Shown: one piece after another, positions 1 through 8,539 of the stretch
How positions within the stretch are numbered: the stretch's first letter is position 1
Layout of the letters: each line of letters starts with the position of its first letter
Assembly: GCA_030913685.1 (NCBI GenBank)
Contig: CP133187.1
Location: 1,823,501-1,887,500, forward strand
DNA from: Oscillospiraceae bacterium MB24-C1
GTDB taxonomy: Bacteria > Bacillota > Clostridia > Oscillospirales > Ruminococcaceae
Direction: 5' to 3'
DNA length: 64,000 nt
Notes under the pieces: model-generated
Database searches by the model: none
What the model was told of the DNA's origin: nothing
Seen by the model: only the letters and a program-made list of their open reading frames with translations
Made by a program: the position numbers and the translations under genes

Positions 1-2
1 CT

Positions 3-1136
3 GTATTGCGTCCGGATGAAGACCCCGCCGACTATAACGCCGATCATCGGCAAGAGCCGGCGCTTCAAAGTGATGACCCATATGATCTGCAGGCTTATCT
101 GAGAAATCAGTTTGATTTTAGCCTGACGCGGGTAGAGCTGTCTATTCTGGAAAAGCTGATTTATTCTCTCGACGAAAACGGCTATCTTGCCATAACTGCC
201 GAGCAGGCTGCGCAATCCTTCAATGTCGATCTGGTGTTAGCGCAAGAGGCGATCGCTTATCTCAAAACGCTTGATCCGCCTGGTATCGGCGCAAATAATC
301 TGGCTGAAACGCTGACGATTCAGCTTGACCGGCTCGGCGTTGACGACCCGCTGGCTTATCGTTTGGTCGAGGACTATTTACAGGAGCTGCCGCGTGGGCA
401 TTTTCAGAAAATTGCCGGCGCGCTTGGCTGTTCGGCGCAAAAGGTGCGCGAACTCTACGAGCTGATCAAAACACTCCAGCCCCGCCCGGCCTACTGTTTT
501 GGTGACCGTCCGGCGGTCTATATTCTGCCTGATGTCACCGTCACGGAAACGGACGGCGTACTTTCCTGCCAATATAATGATCGCTTCAGCGCCAACATCA
601 ATATCAACCGCAGCTATCTTTCGCTTTGTGACAAGGGTGACGAGGTTAAGGACTATGTCGAGCGCAAGCTTTCTCAGGCGATGTGGGTGGCAAAAGCGAT
701 CAAAACTCGGCGTGACACGATCGAACAGATTGCAAACGCCATTGTACGCCGACAAAAGGATTTCTTTTTGCGCGACGGCGATATTCTTCCGTTGCGCTTA
801 CAGGACATCGCGGGTGAATTGGGTGTGCATGAATCCACCGTCAGTCGATCAGTTAACGGCAAGTATATCGAATGTAAATATGGCGTTTTCCCCTTTAAGC
901 ATTTCTTTTCGCGTGCGCTGCCCGATGACGCGGGTGGTCAGGGTACGGGCAGCCGTTCGGTCAAGGATCAGATTAAAAGCCTAATAGAAGCCGAAGATCC
1001 ACGCCGCCCCTTATCCGACAGCGCGTTGGTATCACTGCTTGAAAAGGATAGGACGGTCATTGCACGCCGAACGGTAGCAAAATACCGCGAAGAGCTTGGC
1101 ATTCCATCGTCCTCGCTGCGCAGAAAAAACCCATAG
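3..1136 (+). CDS. rpoN: RNA polymerase sigma-54 factor, 5'-truncated by window edge
   Basis: Sigma-54 directs RNA polymerase to -24/-12 promoters that need an AAA+ activator. About 377 residues are visible and the reading frame is open to the left edge, so the glutamine-rich activator-contact region and part of the core-binding region (roughly 80-100 residues compared with usual 450-480 residue proteins) lie outside. The helix-turn-helix with the stretch IAGELGVHESTVSRSVNGKY sits at about residues 265-285, and the diagnostic RpoN box ARRTVAKYREELGIPSS lies near the C terminus, which ends 1136. The TTG at 6 is only an internal codon. No sigma-54 activator gene is seen in the window, so the target genes are unknown. 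Identity is certain from the RpoN box. Confidence 0.95.
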   Translation, partial: VLRPDEDPADYNADHRQEPALQSDDPYDLQAYLRNQFDFSLTRVELSILEKLIYSLDENGYLAITAEQAAQSFNVDLVLAQEAIAYLKTLDPPGIGANNLAETLTIQLDRLGVDDPLAYRLVEDYLQELPRGHFQKIAGALGCSAQKVRELYELIKTLQPRPAYCFGDRPAVYILPDVTVTETDGVLSCQYNDRFSANININRSYLSLCDKGDEVKDYVERKLSQAMWVAKAIKTRRDTIEQIANAIVRRQKDFFLRDGDILPLRLQDIAGELGVHESTVSRSVNGKYIECKYGVFPFKHFFSRALPDDAGGQGTGSRSVKDQIKSLIEAEDPRRPLSDSALVSLLEKDRTVIARRTVAKYREELGIPSSSLRRKNP

Positions 1137-1163
1137 ATTAAGTATAAAAGGAGACTTTTTGAT

Positions 1164-2033
1164 ATGAGATACGAAGGTGATGTTTACCGTCCGCCAAGTG
1201 AAGCACACAGCCTGATTATTCAGCTTACCATCGGCTGCGCTCGTAACACCTGTACCTTTTGCACCATGTATAAGCGCAAGACCTTCCGTGTGAGACCACT
1301 GGCTGATGTTATAGCCGACCTAGAGGAGGTCAGCCAAAGCCACCGCCTGGACGTCGACCGAATTTTTCTTGCAGACGGCGATGCGCTCGTTGTCAAAACA
1401 GAGGATATTATCACAATTCTCGATAAGGCTTACGCGTTGTTTCCACGCCTTGAGCGCATCACAATGTACGGTGCCGCACAGGATGTGCTTCTTAAATCTC
1501 ACGAGGAGCTGGTGTCCCTCAGAGAGCATGGGCTAGAGATGGTCTATATCGGCGCCGAATCGGGCAGTGACGAAATTTTGCAGGATGTCAAAAAAGGGGT
1601 CACTGCTGCCGAGATTACCGAGGCCTGTCTGCGGCTAAAGGCGGCGGGTCTGAAGGTTTCGATGACGCTGATCACCGGTCTCGGCGGACGGCCCAAAACG
1701 CGCGAGCATGCCATCATGTCGGCGAAGCTAGTTACGGCTACAAAGCCAGATTATCTCGGCCTATTGACGCTGCACCTCGAGGCAGGCACGCCACTGGCGC
1801 AGGATTATCTCGAGGGGCGGTTTGACATTCTCTCCCCACTGGAGTATCTGCAGGAGCAAAAACTGTTTTTGGAATCGGTGGATAGCGAGGGCACAGTGTT
1901 ACGCTCGAACCACATTTCCAATTATGTGGCACTGGCCGGTGTCTTGAACCGTGACCGCCAGAAGATGATAAATCAACTCCAGCACGCGCTTGAAAACGGT
2001 AAAATACGCCCTGAGCGCTACAGAAGATTATAG
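1164..2033 (+). CDS. Radical SAM superfamily protein (Elp3/MiaB-like fold)
   Basis: A 289-residue radical SAM enzyme. The [4Fe-4S]/SAM-binding cysteines are C25, C30 and C33 in GCARNTCTFCTMYK, a CX4CX2C spacing rather than the canonical CX3CX2C; I recall GC-x4-C-x2-C as a known variant in COG1032-type proteins. A glycine-rich SAM-contacting stretch (IGAESGSDEILQDVKKG, about residues 129-145) and the segment SMTLITGLGGR follow. It starts at ATG 1164 behind AAAGGAGAC, 27 bp after rpoN, and ends at a strong terminator, so it may be read with rpoN. No substrate can be assigned: no B12-binding domain and no C-terminal SPASM cysteine cluster are visible. Family assignment is sure; function unknown. 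Confidence 0.85.
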   Translation: MRYEGDVYRPPSEAHSLIIQLTIGCARNTCTFCTMYKRKTFRVRPLADVIADLEEVSQSHRLDVDRIFLADGDALVVKTEDIITILDKAYALFPRLERITMYGAAQDVLLKSHEELVSLREHGLEMVYIGAESGSDEILQDVKKGVTAAEITEACLRLKAAGLKVSMTLITGLGGRPKTREHAIMSAKLVTATKPDYLGLLTLHLEAGTPLAQDYLEGRFDILSPLEYLQEQKLFLESVDSEGTVLRSNHISNYVALAGVLNRDRQKMINQLQHALENGKIRPERYRRL

Positions 2034-2040
2034 ACACTTA

Positions 2041-2080
2041 AAAAGCAGCGGCCGTTTGTTAATCTCCGGCCGCTGCTTTT
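2041..2080 (+). terminator. Bidirectional intrinsic terminator after the radical SAM gene
   Basis: A perfect 14-bp stem (2041-2054 with 2067-2080) with AAAA on the left flank and TTTT on the right closes the rpoN-radical SAM unit; it can also stop leftward transcription from the small gene at 2127-2279. Confidence 0.9.
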
Positions 2081-2126
2081 ATTAAGTTTTACCACACGGC
2101 ACATCGGAAAAGTCCCGTCAGACATT

Positions 2127-2279
2127 TTATCTATGCTTTAAAAACAGCCATACCCCCAGCGCAATTAGCGCTACCGCGCCAAAACCAGCCATAACAATAA
2201 TGGGCCATATCTTGCCCGCCACAAAAATGGCCGTAGGACCATCCGCACCGCCAATAATCCCGATAGAACTCGCGTCCAT
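2127..2279 (-). CDS. 50-residue membrane peptide with the GGADGPT motif of sodium-translocating decarboxylase beta subunits
   Basis: This short gene starts at ATG 2279 with a GGAGGT site (2288-2293) 8 bases upstream and stops at TAA 2127-2129. The peptide begins MDASSIGIIGGADGPTAIFV, continues with a short segment, then one hydrophobic helix (about residues 24-45) and ends LFLKHR. The motif SIGIIGGADGPTAIF is, from memory, the conserved region IIIa of oxaloacetate/glutaconyl/methylmalonyl-CoA decarboxylase beta subunits (OadB), where the Asp of ADGPT takes part in sodium transport. A full OadB has about 400 residues; here only this segment exists and no stop-broken remains of the rest are visible around it. 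The clean start and stop and strong ribosome site argue for a real small protein, not debris. Function unknown; it could be a membrane subunit or a decoy of that transporter. Confidence 0.7.
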   Translation of the reverse strand: MDASSIGIIGGADGPTAIFVAGKIWPIIVMAGFGAVALIALGVWLFLKHR

Positions 2280-2392
2280 ATATTAGTACCTCCGATTTTA
2301 TTTTTAAATTTAGTTGTTAAGTGTTCCTCAATATTGTTGCGCTTATGAAGCCCCACCTACTACAACGTAGCCTTTGCTTAACTTTTCGCTTC

Positions 2393-3202
2393 TTAATCTA
2401 ATTTATACAACATCGGCTTGCGTGCCTGATAAACAGTCTGATAAGAAAAGCCTGCAGCACGCAAAAGCGCCTGTCCTTCTACGATACCGCGTCCAATGTT
2501 GGTTGCGATGTGCGCATCTGAGCCCAGCACGACCATTTCGCCCCCACATTCCTTAAACAGCTTTAATTCCCACAGGTCGGGCATGGCGCGTGCCTTTGGA
2601 TTGCGGTAAAGACCCGAGGTGTTTAATTCCAGAGCTTTACCATTTTTAGCCAGCGTGGTAAACAACTCGCGCAACTGCGGCTCAAAATTTTGCACTGGAG
2701 GAACCTCCTTGCCATATCCCATATATCGGTAGGCGTAAGTGATATGAGCCAACACATCGAAGGTATCCGTCTTGGCGAGTTGCAGCATCTCCGCAAAATA
2801 TCGGCCAAGCAAGACCTTTTGATCATTAGTTTTTTTCTGTAAAAAATAAAAATCCTCTGTTTGATACAGGTTGTGGAGCGAACCGAGCACCACGTCATAG
2901 TCGAAAAGCGCCAAAACCTGCTGCGCCATTGTCATATCGTGAGTCGCCTGTCCCAGTTCTACCCCATGAAACAGCTTCAATCGGCCTTTAAAAAGCGCCC
3001 GCACCTGCTTAATCTCCGCCGCTGCCGCTGATAACCTCTCGCGCCAGTCGGATACTACATACGCACCAAGGTCGCAGTGATCGGTTACCGCAATACCACG
3101 TAGCCCCGCTTTAATAGCAGCCTCACACATGGTTTGAATCGTTTCGCTGCCATCGAAAGAATGATGGGAATGCGTATGCCCGTCATAAATTATTGCCGCC
3201 AT
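2393..3202 (-). CDS. PHP-domain phosphatase, histidinol-phosphatase (HisJ) type
   Basis: A 269-residue PHP-family metal hydrolase. The metal-binding HxH is H9/H11 in YDGHTHSHHSFDGS; further family motifs are AVTDHCDLG (about residue 40), FHGVELG, LGSLHNL and GSDAHIA near the C terminus. This pattern matches clostridial and bacillar HisK/HisJ proteins that dephosphorylate L-histidinol phosphate, the penultimate step of histidine synthesis. No other his gene is nearby, so another phosphoester substrate is possible. The start ATG 3202 has AGGAGG at 3209-3214. It is transcribed alone, away from the LUD gene. Confidence 0.8.
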   Translation of the reverse strand: MAAIIYDGHTHSHHSFDGSETIQTMCEAAIKAGLRGIAVTDHCDLGAYVVSDWRERLSAAAAEIKQVRALFKGRLKLFHGVELGQATHDMTMAQQVLALFDYDVVLGSLHNLYQTEDFYFLQKKTNDQKVLLGRYFAEMLQLAKTDTFDVLAHITYAYRYMGYGKEVPPVQNFEPQLRELFTTLAKNGKALELNTSGLYRNPKARAMPDLWELKLFKECGGEMVVLGSDAHIATNIGRGIVEGQALLRAAGFSYQTVYQARKPMLYKLD

Positions 3203-3528
3203 TTATGTGCCTCCTTGCTAAATTGCCGTTTTTATGGGTAAGCGATATGCCCTTTCATGACGGCTTGTCCGCCTAAAGTGGCAGCTTTTCGTGATCAAAC
3301 CGCTGGCATACCGGTATAATTGTCTTAAAGCAATTATACCACATAATCAGCTCATACAGTAGTACAACCCGCCTAAAAGCTAATAACAGCATCTAAGATT
3401 ATAAACCTTGCTATTTTAACGCTATAAGCAAGTGAAATAACCCAATAATTACAATCAAATCTTCCATATTGATTTTATAACTTTACTATGCGAAAATAGA
3501 ATAAAACAAAAAGAAAGGGAGATGTCCA
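3203..3528. promoter_or_regulatory. Divergent intergenic region with a perfect palindrome holding two TATAAT hexamers
   Basis: This 326-bp gap separates two divergent genes. It contains a perfect 10-bp inverted repeat, GGTATAATTG at 3313-3322 and CAATTATACC at 3331-3340, with an 8-base spacer. Each arm carries a TATAAT, one per strand, so it may be a divergent promoter core or an operator; good -35 boxes are not seen. The rest (3341-3500) is AT-rich with no ORF. Confidence 0.4.
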
Positions 3529-4116
3529 ATGGATTGCTCCAAGCTGCTTGACAATTTTAAGAACCATGGTTTTTCGGTTAAATACTTTGAAACCGCCGCC
3601 GAGGCAAGTTCCTATTTGGCAGGCGCCCTTAAAGGGGAGACTATCGGTTTTGGCGGATCGGTCACTCTGAAAGATATGGGCCTTTACGATCTACTCGCTA
3701 ACGAAAACACCGTCTGCTGGCATTGGAAAACGCCTGGCGACAGAGAGCGCTATGCCGAATTTACAACGTATATCACCTCCGCCAATGCCGTGGCGGAAAC
3801 CGGTGAGTTGGTCAATATCGACGGTACGGGCAACCGCGTTGCATCCACCCTTTATGGCCCCAAAAAGCTTTATTTTGTCTGCGGCATCAACAAGATTACA
3901 CCCGATCTCACCACAGCGATCGACCGCGCGCGAAATGTAGCGGCGCCGGCAAATGCCAAGCGGCTCGGATATAAAACGCCCTGTGCTGTAACCGGAAAAT
4001 GTCATGACTGCAACAGCCCGGAGCGAATCTGCCGGGGCATGGTGATCCACATGCGGCCTATAAACAATTTTGAATGCACCGAGGTAATAATTGTCGGTGA
4101 GATTTTAGGTTTTTAG
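3529..4116 (+). CDS. LUD-domain (LutC/YkgG, DUF162) protein
   Basis: A 195-residue protein of the LUD family, whose best known members (LutB/LutC) take part in lactate oxidation. Recognisable family parts are the glycine-rich segment GETIGFGGSVTLKDMGLYD (about residues 36-55), SANAVAETGELVNIDGTGNR and the C-terminal cysteine group TPCAVTGKCHDCNSPERICR. LutA/LutB partners are absent here, so a stand-alone clostridial LUD protein of unknown substrate is the safest call. Start ATG 3529 follows GAAAGGGAG. A terminator at 4126-4159 closes the gene. Confidence 0.85.
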   Translation: MDCSKLLDNFKNHGFSVKYFETAAEASSYLAGALKGETIGFGGSVTLKDMGLYDLLANENTVCWHWKTPGDRERYAEFTTYITSANAVAETGELVNIDGTGNRVASTLYGPKKLYFVCGINKITPDLTTAIDRARNVAAPANAKRLGYKTPCAVTGKCHDCNSPERICRGMVIHMRPINNFECTEVIIVGEILGF

Positions 4117-4125
4117 AGCGAAAAA

Positions 4126-4159
4126 GCGGCGCGGGGAATTGTTTTGCCGCGCTGTTTTA
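4126..4159 (+). terminator. Terminator after the LUD gene
   Basis: Nine-pair stem (4126-4134 with 4147-4155, two G-U pairs) followed by TTTTA. A weak promoter for the next operon (TTGTTT 4139-4144, 18 bases, TATGAT 4163-4168) overlaps it. Confidence 0.6.
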
Positions 4160-4230
4160 TGTTATGATATAAAGCGTTTAATATAAGGGGCAATTCGTAC
4201 CCACGCCCTATTTTAAGGAGGAATCTGCTC

Positions 4231-4500
4231 ATGAATGCTGTTATAACCGTAGTCGGGCATGACACCGTAGGCGTTCTTGCAAAAGCGGCCGGTATCTGCG
4301 CCACACATAATGCGAATATCATCGACGTTACCCAAACTGTTATGGGTGACTTTTTCTCAATGGTTATGCTCGCCGATATTTCTAAACTTTCCTGCGATTT
4401 TGCGCTGCTTTCTGAAGAGATGCAGGCATCGGTCAAGGAAATGGGCCTTATTGCGCATGTCATGCACGAGGATATTTTCAACGCCATGCATCGCATATAA
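4231..4500 (+). CDS. ACT-domain protein (UPF0237)
   Basis: An 89-residue stand-alone ACT domain: VVGHDTVGVLAKAAGICATH is the typical ligand-binding turn (V-G-x-D-x-x-G-x-x-A), followed by NIIDVTQTVM. ACT domains bind amino acids or other small ligands. It starts at ATG 4231 behind AAGGAGGA and is followed 15 bp later by the DUF711 gene; this pair is conserved in Firmicutes, so the ACT protein probably senses a ligand for its partner. What the ligand is cannot be read from the sequence. Confidence 0.9.
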   Translation: MNAVITVVGHDTVGVLAKAAGICATHNANIIDVTQTVMGDFFSMVMLADISKLSCDFALLSEEMQASVKEMGLIAHVMHEDIFNAMHRI

Positions 4501-4515
4501 GGAGAAGGGGAACCT

Positions 4516-5874
4516 ATGCTGAACATCAACGACATTCTTGAAACAGTGCAGATGATTCAGGACGAATGCCTGGATATCCGCACAATAACAATGGGTATCT
4601 CGCTGCTAGACTGTGCAGACAACGACATCGACCGCTCCTGCCAAAAGGTTTATGACAAGATCACCCGTCTGGCCAAAGACCTTGTCAAAACTGGTCAGGA
4701 TATCGAGCGTATGTACGGTATTCCGATTATCAACAAACGCGTTGCGGTAACCCCCATCGCGGTGCTGGCGGGTGTTTCGGGTGGAGACCCGGTCAAATAT
4801 GCCCACGCGCTGCAAAAAGCGGCGAATACCATCGGCGTCAACTTTATCGGTGGCTATTCTGCACTGGTGCAGAAAGGATTTTCGGCGGGCGATTTAGAGC
4901 TGATCCGCTCGATTCCACGCGCCATGGCCGAAACCGACCTGTTGTGTTCGTCGATCAACGTCGGCTCCACCAAGGCGGGCATCAACATGGACGCGGTCGA
5001 GCTGATGGGCCGCATCGTCAAGGAAACTGCCGCGCTCACCGCAGAGCGCCAGTCCATCGGCTGCGCAAAGCTCGTGGTTCTGTGCAACGCACCGGAGGAT
5101 AACCCCTTCATGGCAGGCGCTTTCCACGGCATCAGTGAACCGGACTGCATTATAAACGTCGGCGTTTCGGGCCCCGGCGTTGTTCGCGCGGCGCTTGCCC
5201 GCGCGAGTGCCGACCTACCTATTAACCAAATTGCCGACATCGTTAAGAAAACCGCTTTTAAGATCACCCGCATGGGTCAGCTTGTCGGAGCTGAAGCTTC
5301 TGAACGATTAGGCGTTCCATTTGGCATCATCGATCTCTCGCTTGCGCCCACCCCCGCGGTTGGCGATTCGGTGGCACATATTTTGGAGGAAATGGGCTTG
5401 GAACGTTGTGGCGCCCCCGGTACCACAGCCTGTCTGGCGCTTTTAAACGACGCGGTCAAAAAGGGTGGCGTCATGGCCTCCGGACGTGTTGGTGGCCTTT
5501 CAGGCGCGTTCATTCCAGTTTCGGAGGATGCAGGCATGATGGATGCCGCCAGAGTGGGCGCGCTTTCACTCGAAAAGCTCGAAGCTATGACTTCGGTCTG
5601 TTCGGTGGGCCTTGACATGATTATGCTGCCGGGCGACACCACTGCCGAGACTATCTCAGGAATCATCGCAGATGAAGCGGCCATTGGCATGGTCAACCAG
5701 AAAACCACCGCCGTTCGCGTCATTCCCGCAGCGGGTTATAAAGTTGGAGACGAACTCAACTTTGGCGGTCTCTTAGGCGGCGGGCCGGTCATGCCGGTCA
5801 ATGGCTTCTCACCCGAGAAAATGATCCATCGCGGCGGCTACATCCCCGCGCCGATGCACAGCCTGAAAAACTAA
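4516..5874 (+). CDS. PFL-family DUF711 protein (UPF0210)
   Basis: A 452-residue protein of the DUF711 family, distantly related in fold to pyruvate formate-lyase-type enzymes. Family features seen are the N-terminal [20 protein letters not shown], the glycine-rich stretches [13 protein letters not shown] and [17 protein letters not shown], and the C-terminal [13 protein letters not shown]. It lacks the CxxC-type catalytic pair and the C-terminal glycyl-radical motif expected of true PFL, so glycyl-radical chemistry should not be assumed. Translated with the upstream ACT gene, with plsY 16 bp downstream. Function unknown, though the family is highly conserved. Confidence 0.9.
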   Translation: MLNINDILETVQMIQDECLDIRTITMGISLLDCADNDIDRSCQKVYDKITRLAKDLVKTGQDIERMYGIPIINKRVAVTPIAVLAGVSGGDPVKYAHALQKAANTIGVNFIGGYSALVQKGFSAGDLELIRSIPRAMAETDLLCSSINVGSTKAGINMDAVELMGRIVKETAALTAERQSIGCAKLVVLCNAPEDNPFMAGAFHGISEPDCIINVGVSGPGVVRAALARASADLPINQIADIVKKTAFKITRMGQLVGAEASERLGVPFGIIDLSLAPTPAVGDSVAHILEEMGLERCGAPGTTACLALLNDAVKKGGVMASGRVGGLSGAFIPVSEDAGMMDAARVGALSLEKLEAMTSVCSVGLDMIMLPGDTTAETISGIIADEAAIGMVNQKTTAVRVIPAAGYKVGDELNFGGLLGGGPVMPVNGFSPEKMIHRGGYIPAPMHSLKN

Positions 5875-5890
5875 AGGGGCGAAAACTTTT

Positions 5891-6532
5891 ATGGAATGGA
5901 TCTTAGCTTCCCTAATAGCGACCGTTACTGCCTATCTGATGGGCAGTATCAACTGTGCCGTGCTGTTTTCCACTTTGTTTTACGGCGACGATGTGCGCCG
6001 TCATGGCAGTGGCAACGCCGGAACAACCAATATGCTACGCACCTATGGCGCAAAGGCGGCAGCTTTGACTTTTGCAGGGGATATTTTGAAGGGTGTTTTT
6101 GCCGTCATGTTGGGGCGTTTGCTCTTCTCTCTTTTTGGGGCAACGGCTCAGCAGACCTATGGCGCCTATCTATCTGGCTATGTCGCTATTTTGGGGCATA
6201 TGTATCCGCTGTATTTCCGCTTTAAAGGTGGTAAGGGCGTTGCGACCGGATTAGGTGCAGTGTGCGCCATCAACCCACCGGTATTTGGAGTGGTATTCAC
6301 TGCAGGCATTATCATTGCGGGGGTCTCGGGCTTTGTTTCGTTGGCGTCACTTTCGGGTGCGGTGCTGTTTCCGTTGTTGCTGGCGGGCAGCATGCTTTTA
6401 AAAGACGGCACTGTTGCACCTATGGAATTATTACTAGCCTGCGGTATTGCACTGTTGGTTATCTATAATCATCGCGAGAATATCAAACGGTTGCTAAGCG
6501 GTACCGAAAATAAATTCTATAAGAAAAAGTAA
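5891..6532 (+). CDS. plsY: Acyl-phosphate:glycerol-3-phosphate acyltransferase PlsY
   Basis: An integral membrane enzyme that moves an acyl group from acyl phosphate to glycerol 3-phosphate, the first acylation of phospholipid synthesis. The 213-residue length and the family motifs fit: GSGNAGTTNMLRTYG (residues 39-53), FKGGKGVATGLG and YNHRENIKRLL at the C terminus. Several hydrophobic helices are evident. Starts ATG 5891 after AGGGGCG, 16 bp behind the DUF711 gene; the PlsX partner is not in the window. Confidence 0.95.
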   Translation: MEWILASLIATVTAYLMGSINCAVLFSTLFYGDDVRRHGSGNAGTTNMLRTYGAKAAALTFAGDILKGVFAVMLGRLLFSLFGATAQQTYGAYLSGYVAILGHMYPLYFRFKGGKGVATGLGAVCAINPPVFGVVFTAGIIIAGVSGFVSLASLSGAVLFPLLLAGSMLLKDGTVAPMELLLACGIALLVIYNHRENIKRLLSGTENKFYKKK

Positions 6533-6570
6533 CTCTGATCCATTAAAACCAATAACCTTGTAATTTGCTT

Positions 6571-6680
6571 TTGAAGATTAAGGGCTGTAATCTATAATAT
6601 TACACACAATCTAATAATTCAGAGCAGATTGATAGCCTTTAAGACGGTTGCCCCACAGTTAAAAACTGTGGGGCTTTTTA
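6571..6680 (+). ncRNA. Possible short transcript (orphan promoter to terminator)
   Basis: TTGAAG (6571-6576), a 16-base spacer and TATAAT (6593-6598) form a good promoter in the gap after plsY, and a strong terminator lies only about 50 bases further. A transcript of roughly 75 bases (about 6605-6680) is expected. It has no credible ORF. It may be a small RNA or a chance promoter ahead of the plsY terminator. Confidence 0.3.
6651..6680 (+). terminator. Terminator after plsY
   Basis: CCCCACAGTT (6651-6660) pairs with AACTGTGGGG (6664-6673), three-base loop, then CTTTTTAA. Confidence 0.9.
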
Positions 6681-6753
6681 ATGGGCTCGGGTTAGCTCTT
6701 CGATAAGTAAACCACCCTACCATCGTCAGTGCTTTAAAAGCGCTTATAGATGC

Positions 6754-6785
6754 AAAAACGCCCGGACATAAAGTCCGGGCGTTTT
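6754..6785 (-). terminator. Flagellin terminator
   Basis: A perfect 13-bp stem (6755-6767 with 6773-6785) with A/T runs at both ends lies about 105 bp past the flagellin stop codon and faces the plsY unit, so it serves as a convergent terminator. Confidence 0.9.
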
Positions 6786-6888
6786 CTCTCGGGGTTTGCT
6801 CCCGCCGCAAAACCGAAAGCCACAAGGGCCTTAGGCGGCGATTGCACCAAAGGGCTACTGTTAAGCAGCAACCAAACGAGAAGGTAAA

Positions 6889-8382
6889 TTACTGGAGCAG
6901 CTGCAGAACCTGCTGGGGCTGCTGGTTGGCCTGAGCAAGCATCGCCTGAGCGGCCTGAGAAAGAACGTTGTTCTTCGTGTAGGCCATCATTTCCTTCGCC
7001 ATGTCGGTATCGCGGATACGCGCCTCGGCAGAGGTCAGGTTCTCAGTGGTGGTAGCCAGGTTGTTAACGGTGTACTCAAGGCGGTTCTGGATGGCACCGA
7101 GGTCAGCACGGGTGCTGGATACGGTGTTGATAGCCGCCTTAATCTTATCAATGGAGTTGGTGGCATTGCTTTCGGTGCTGATGTCGACATTTTCGAGACC
7201 CAGCGAAGTGGTGTTCATGTTGTCGACCTTGACGGTGAGACGCTGGGAAGCAGTATCGCCGATCTGCAGACCGAGACCGCCGCCGTTGGAGGTAACATTG
7301 AGGTTAGTGCCGTCATATGCAACTGAGACATTATCGACTCCGGCTGCATCAAGCGCAGCCTGAAGGTTCTTAGTGGTAGCGGCATAGCCGGTAGCATCAG
7401 CGGTGGCGCCGAGCTCTACACCTACAGTGCCTTTGGGTGCAGGTACGGTAGAACCATTAGCGATAAATGTAAAGGTTTTGCCATTAATGGAAATGCTATC
7501 GCCTGCCGCAATAGTTCCAGCAAAGGTCTTGCCATTGCCGGCACCTTCTACGCTCACTGCATCAGTTACAGGGTTGTCGCCCAATACATCTGCCGTAGTA
7601 TCGGTGGTTGAAATGCCAGTGACAACCGGCGCATCAGCACCGGTCGCCTTACTGGTGAGAACCAGATTGCCACCAGAGGCCGAAACATCAAACAGATTCG
7701 AAACGGAGTCATCCTTGGCTAGCGCTTCCTTTATGGCATCCAGGTTAGCGGCGGCAGAGGTATCAGAAGTTGTATATGCTACATTAATATTCTTAGATGT
7801 ACCATCGTTGTCCGTATAGGTGATGGTAAATGTAGCATCTGCTCCAGCGTCGCCAGCACCGATAGTGTCGCTGGTGAACGTGGAAGCAGCTGCCTTGATG
7901 TCGGTACCATCAGCAGCGCTGCCGGCAATAACAGCATCACTTACATTTACAGAGTCACCCAGAGAACCGTCGAGCAGGTTAATGCCGTTGAAGTTCGTCT
8001 CGTCGGCGATACGATTGATTTCATCCTTGAGCGAGTCGATCTCAGACTGCAGGTTCGCGCGGTCGGTGGTGTTATCGAAGGTGCCGTTAGAGGACTGGGT
8101 GGCCAGCTCGACCATACGGTTGAGCATGGAGTGCACCTCGGTCAGCGCGCCTTCAGCGGTCTGAACAAGCGAGATGCCGTCCTGTGCGTTGTCGCTTGCG
8201 CGCTCAAGGCCAGTGATCTGGGCTCTCATCTTCTCGGAGATTGCGAGGCCAGCAGCATCGTCGCCTGCGCGGTTGATCTTATAGCCAGAAGAAAGCTTCT
8301 CCAGGTTCTTAGAAACCGAGCTGTTGTTAGCAGACAGTCTGTTGTAGGCGTTTAACGCCATAATGTTATGTTGTACGATCAT
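6889..8382 (-). CDS. hag: Flagellin
   Basis: The major filament subunit, 497 residues. The conserved N-terminal D0/D1 helix ([16 protein letters not shown]; later [20 protein letters not shown]) and C-terminal helix ([12 protein letters not shown] ... [20 protein letters not shown]) frame a variable, Ala/Thr/Asp-rich central domain of roughly 220 residues. The start is ATG 8382 with GGAGG seven bases upstream; an open frame to 8418 would add [12 protein letters not shown] but this runs over the leader hairpin and ribosome site. The gene stands alone, 51 kb from fliD-fliS, with its own sigma-D-like promoter and a structured leader (see 8383-8500). Confidence 0.97.
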   Translation of the reverse strand: MIVQHNIMALNAYNRLSANNSSVSKNLEKLSSGYKINRAGDDAAGLAISEKMRAQITGLERASDNAQDGISLVQTAEGALTEVHSMLNRMVELATQSSNGTFDNTTDRANLQSEIDSLKDEINRIADETNFNGINLLDGSLGDSVNVSDAVIAGSAADGTDIKAAASTFTSDTIGAGDAGADATFTITYTDNDGTSKNINVAYTTSDTSAAANLDAIKEALAKDDSVSNLFDVSASGGNLVLTSKATGADAPVVTGISTTDTTADVLGDNPVTDAVSVEGAGNGKTFAGTIAAGDSISINGKTFTFIANGSTVPAPKGTVGVELGATADATGYAATTKNLQAALDAAGVDNVSVAYDGTNLNVTSNGGGLGLQIGDTASQRLTVKVDNMNTTSLGLENVDISTESNATNSIDKIKAAINTVSSTRADLGAIQNRLEYTVNNLATTTENLTSAEARIRDTDMAKEMMAYTKNNVLSQAAQAMLAQANQQPQQVLQLLQ

Positions 8383-8500
8383 AGTTTTTTCCTCCATGAT
8401 TAATTTTTGAGCAAGCAATCCATTGCTCGCCTTTTATGTTCTGCTGGTCAAGGATGCGGGCCCTGCATCCTAAACCTGCTTTGAGCGGTTTTACCCGTTC
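8383..8500 (-). promoter_or_regulatory. Flagellin mRNA leader with CsrA-type GGA hairpins
   Basis: Read on the minus strand, the leader has (a) AGGATG at about 8466-8471 at the base of a 6-bp hairpin (8452-8470), close to the CsrA consensus core ARGGAUG; (b) a hairpin at about 8409-8430 whose 9-10 bp stem presents UGGA in the loop; (c) AUGGAGGAAAA overlapping the ribosome site. Hairpin-loop GGA plus a GGA in the Shine-Dalgarno sequence is the known arrangement by which CsrA, controlled by FliW, represses hag in Bacillus. csrA and fliW are not in the window. Confidence 0.6.
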
Positions 8501-8506
8501 ACTAAA

Positions 8507-8533
8507 CTAATCGCACATTTCCAGATTTTCTTA
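8507..8533 (-). promoter_or_regulatory. Candidate sigma-D (sigma-28) promoter of flagellin
   Basis: On the minus strand TAAG (8533-8530), 15 bases, GCGATTAG (8514-8507), compared with consensus TAAA-N15-GCCGATAT. It would give a leader of about 118 bases. The match is only moderate. Confidence 0.4.
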
Positions 8534-8539
8534 ACCCGG

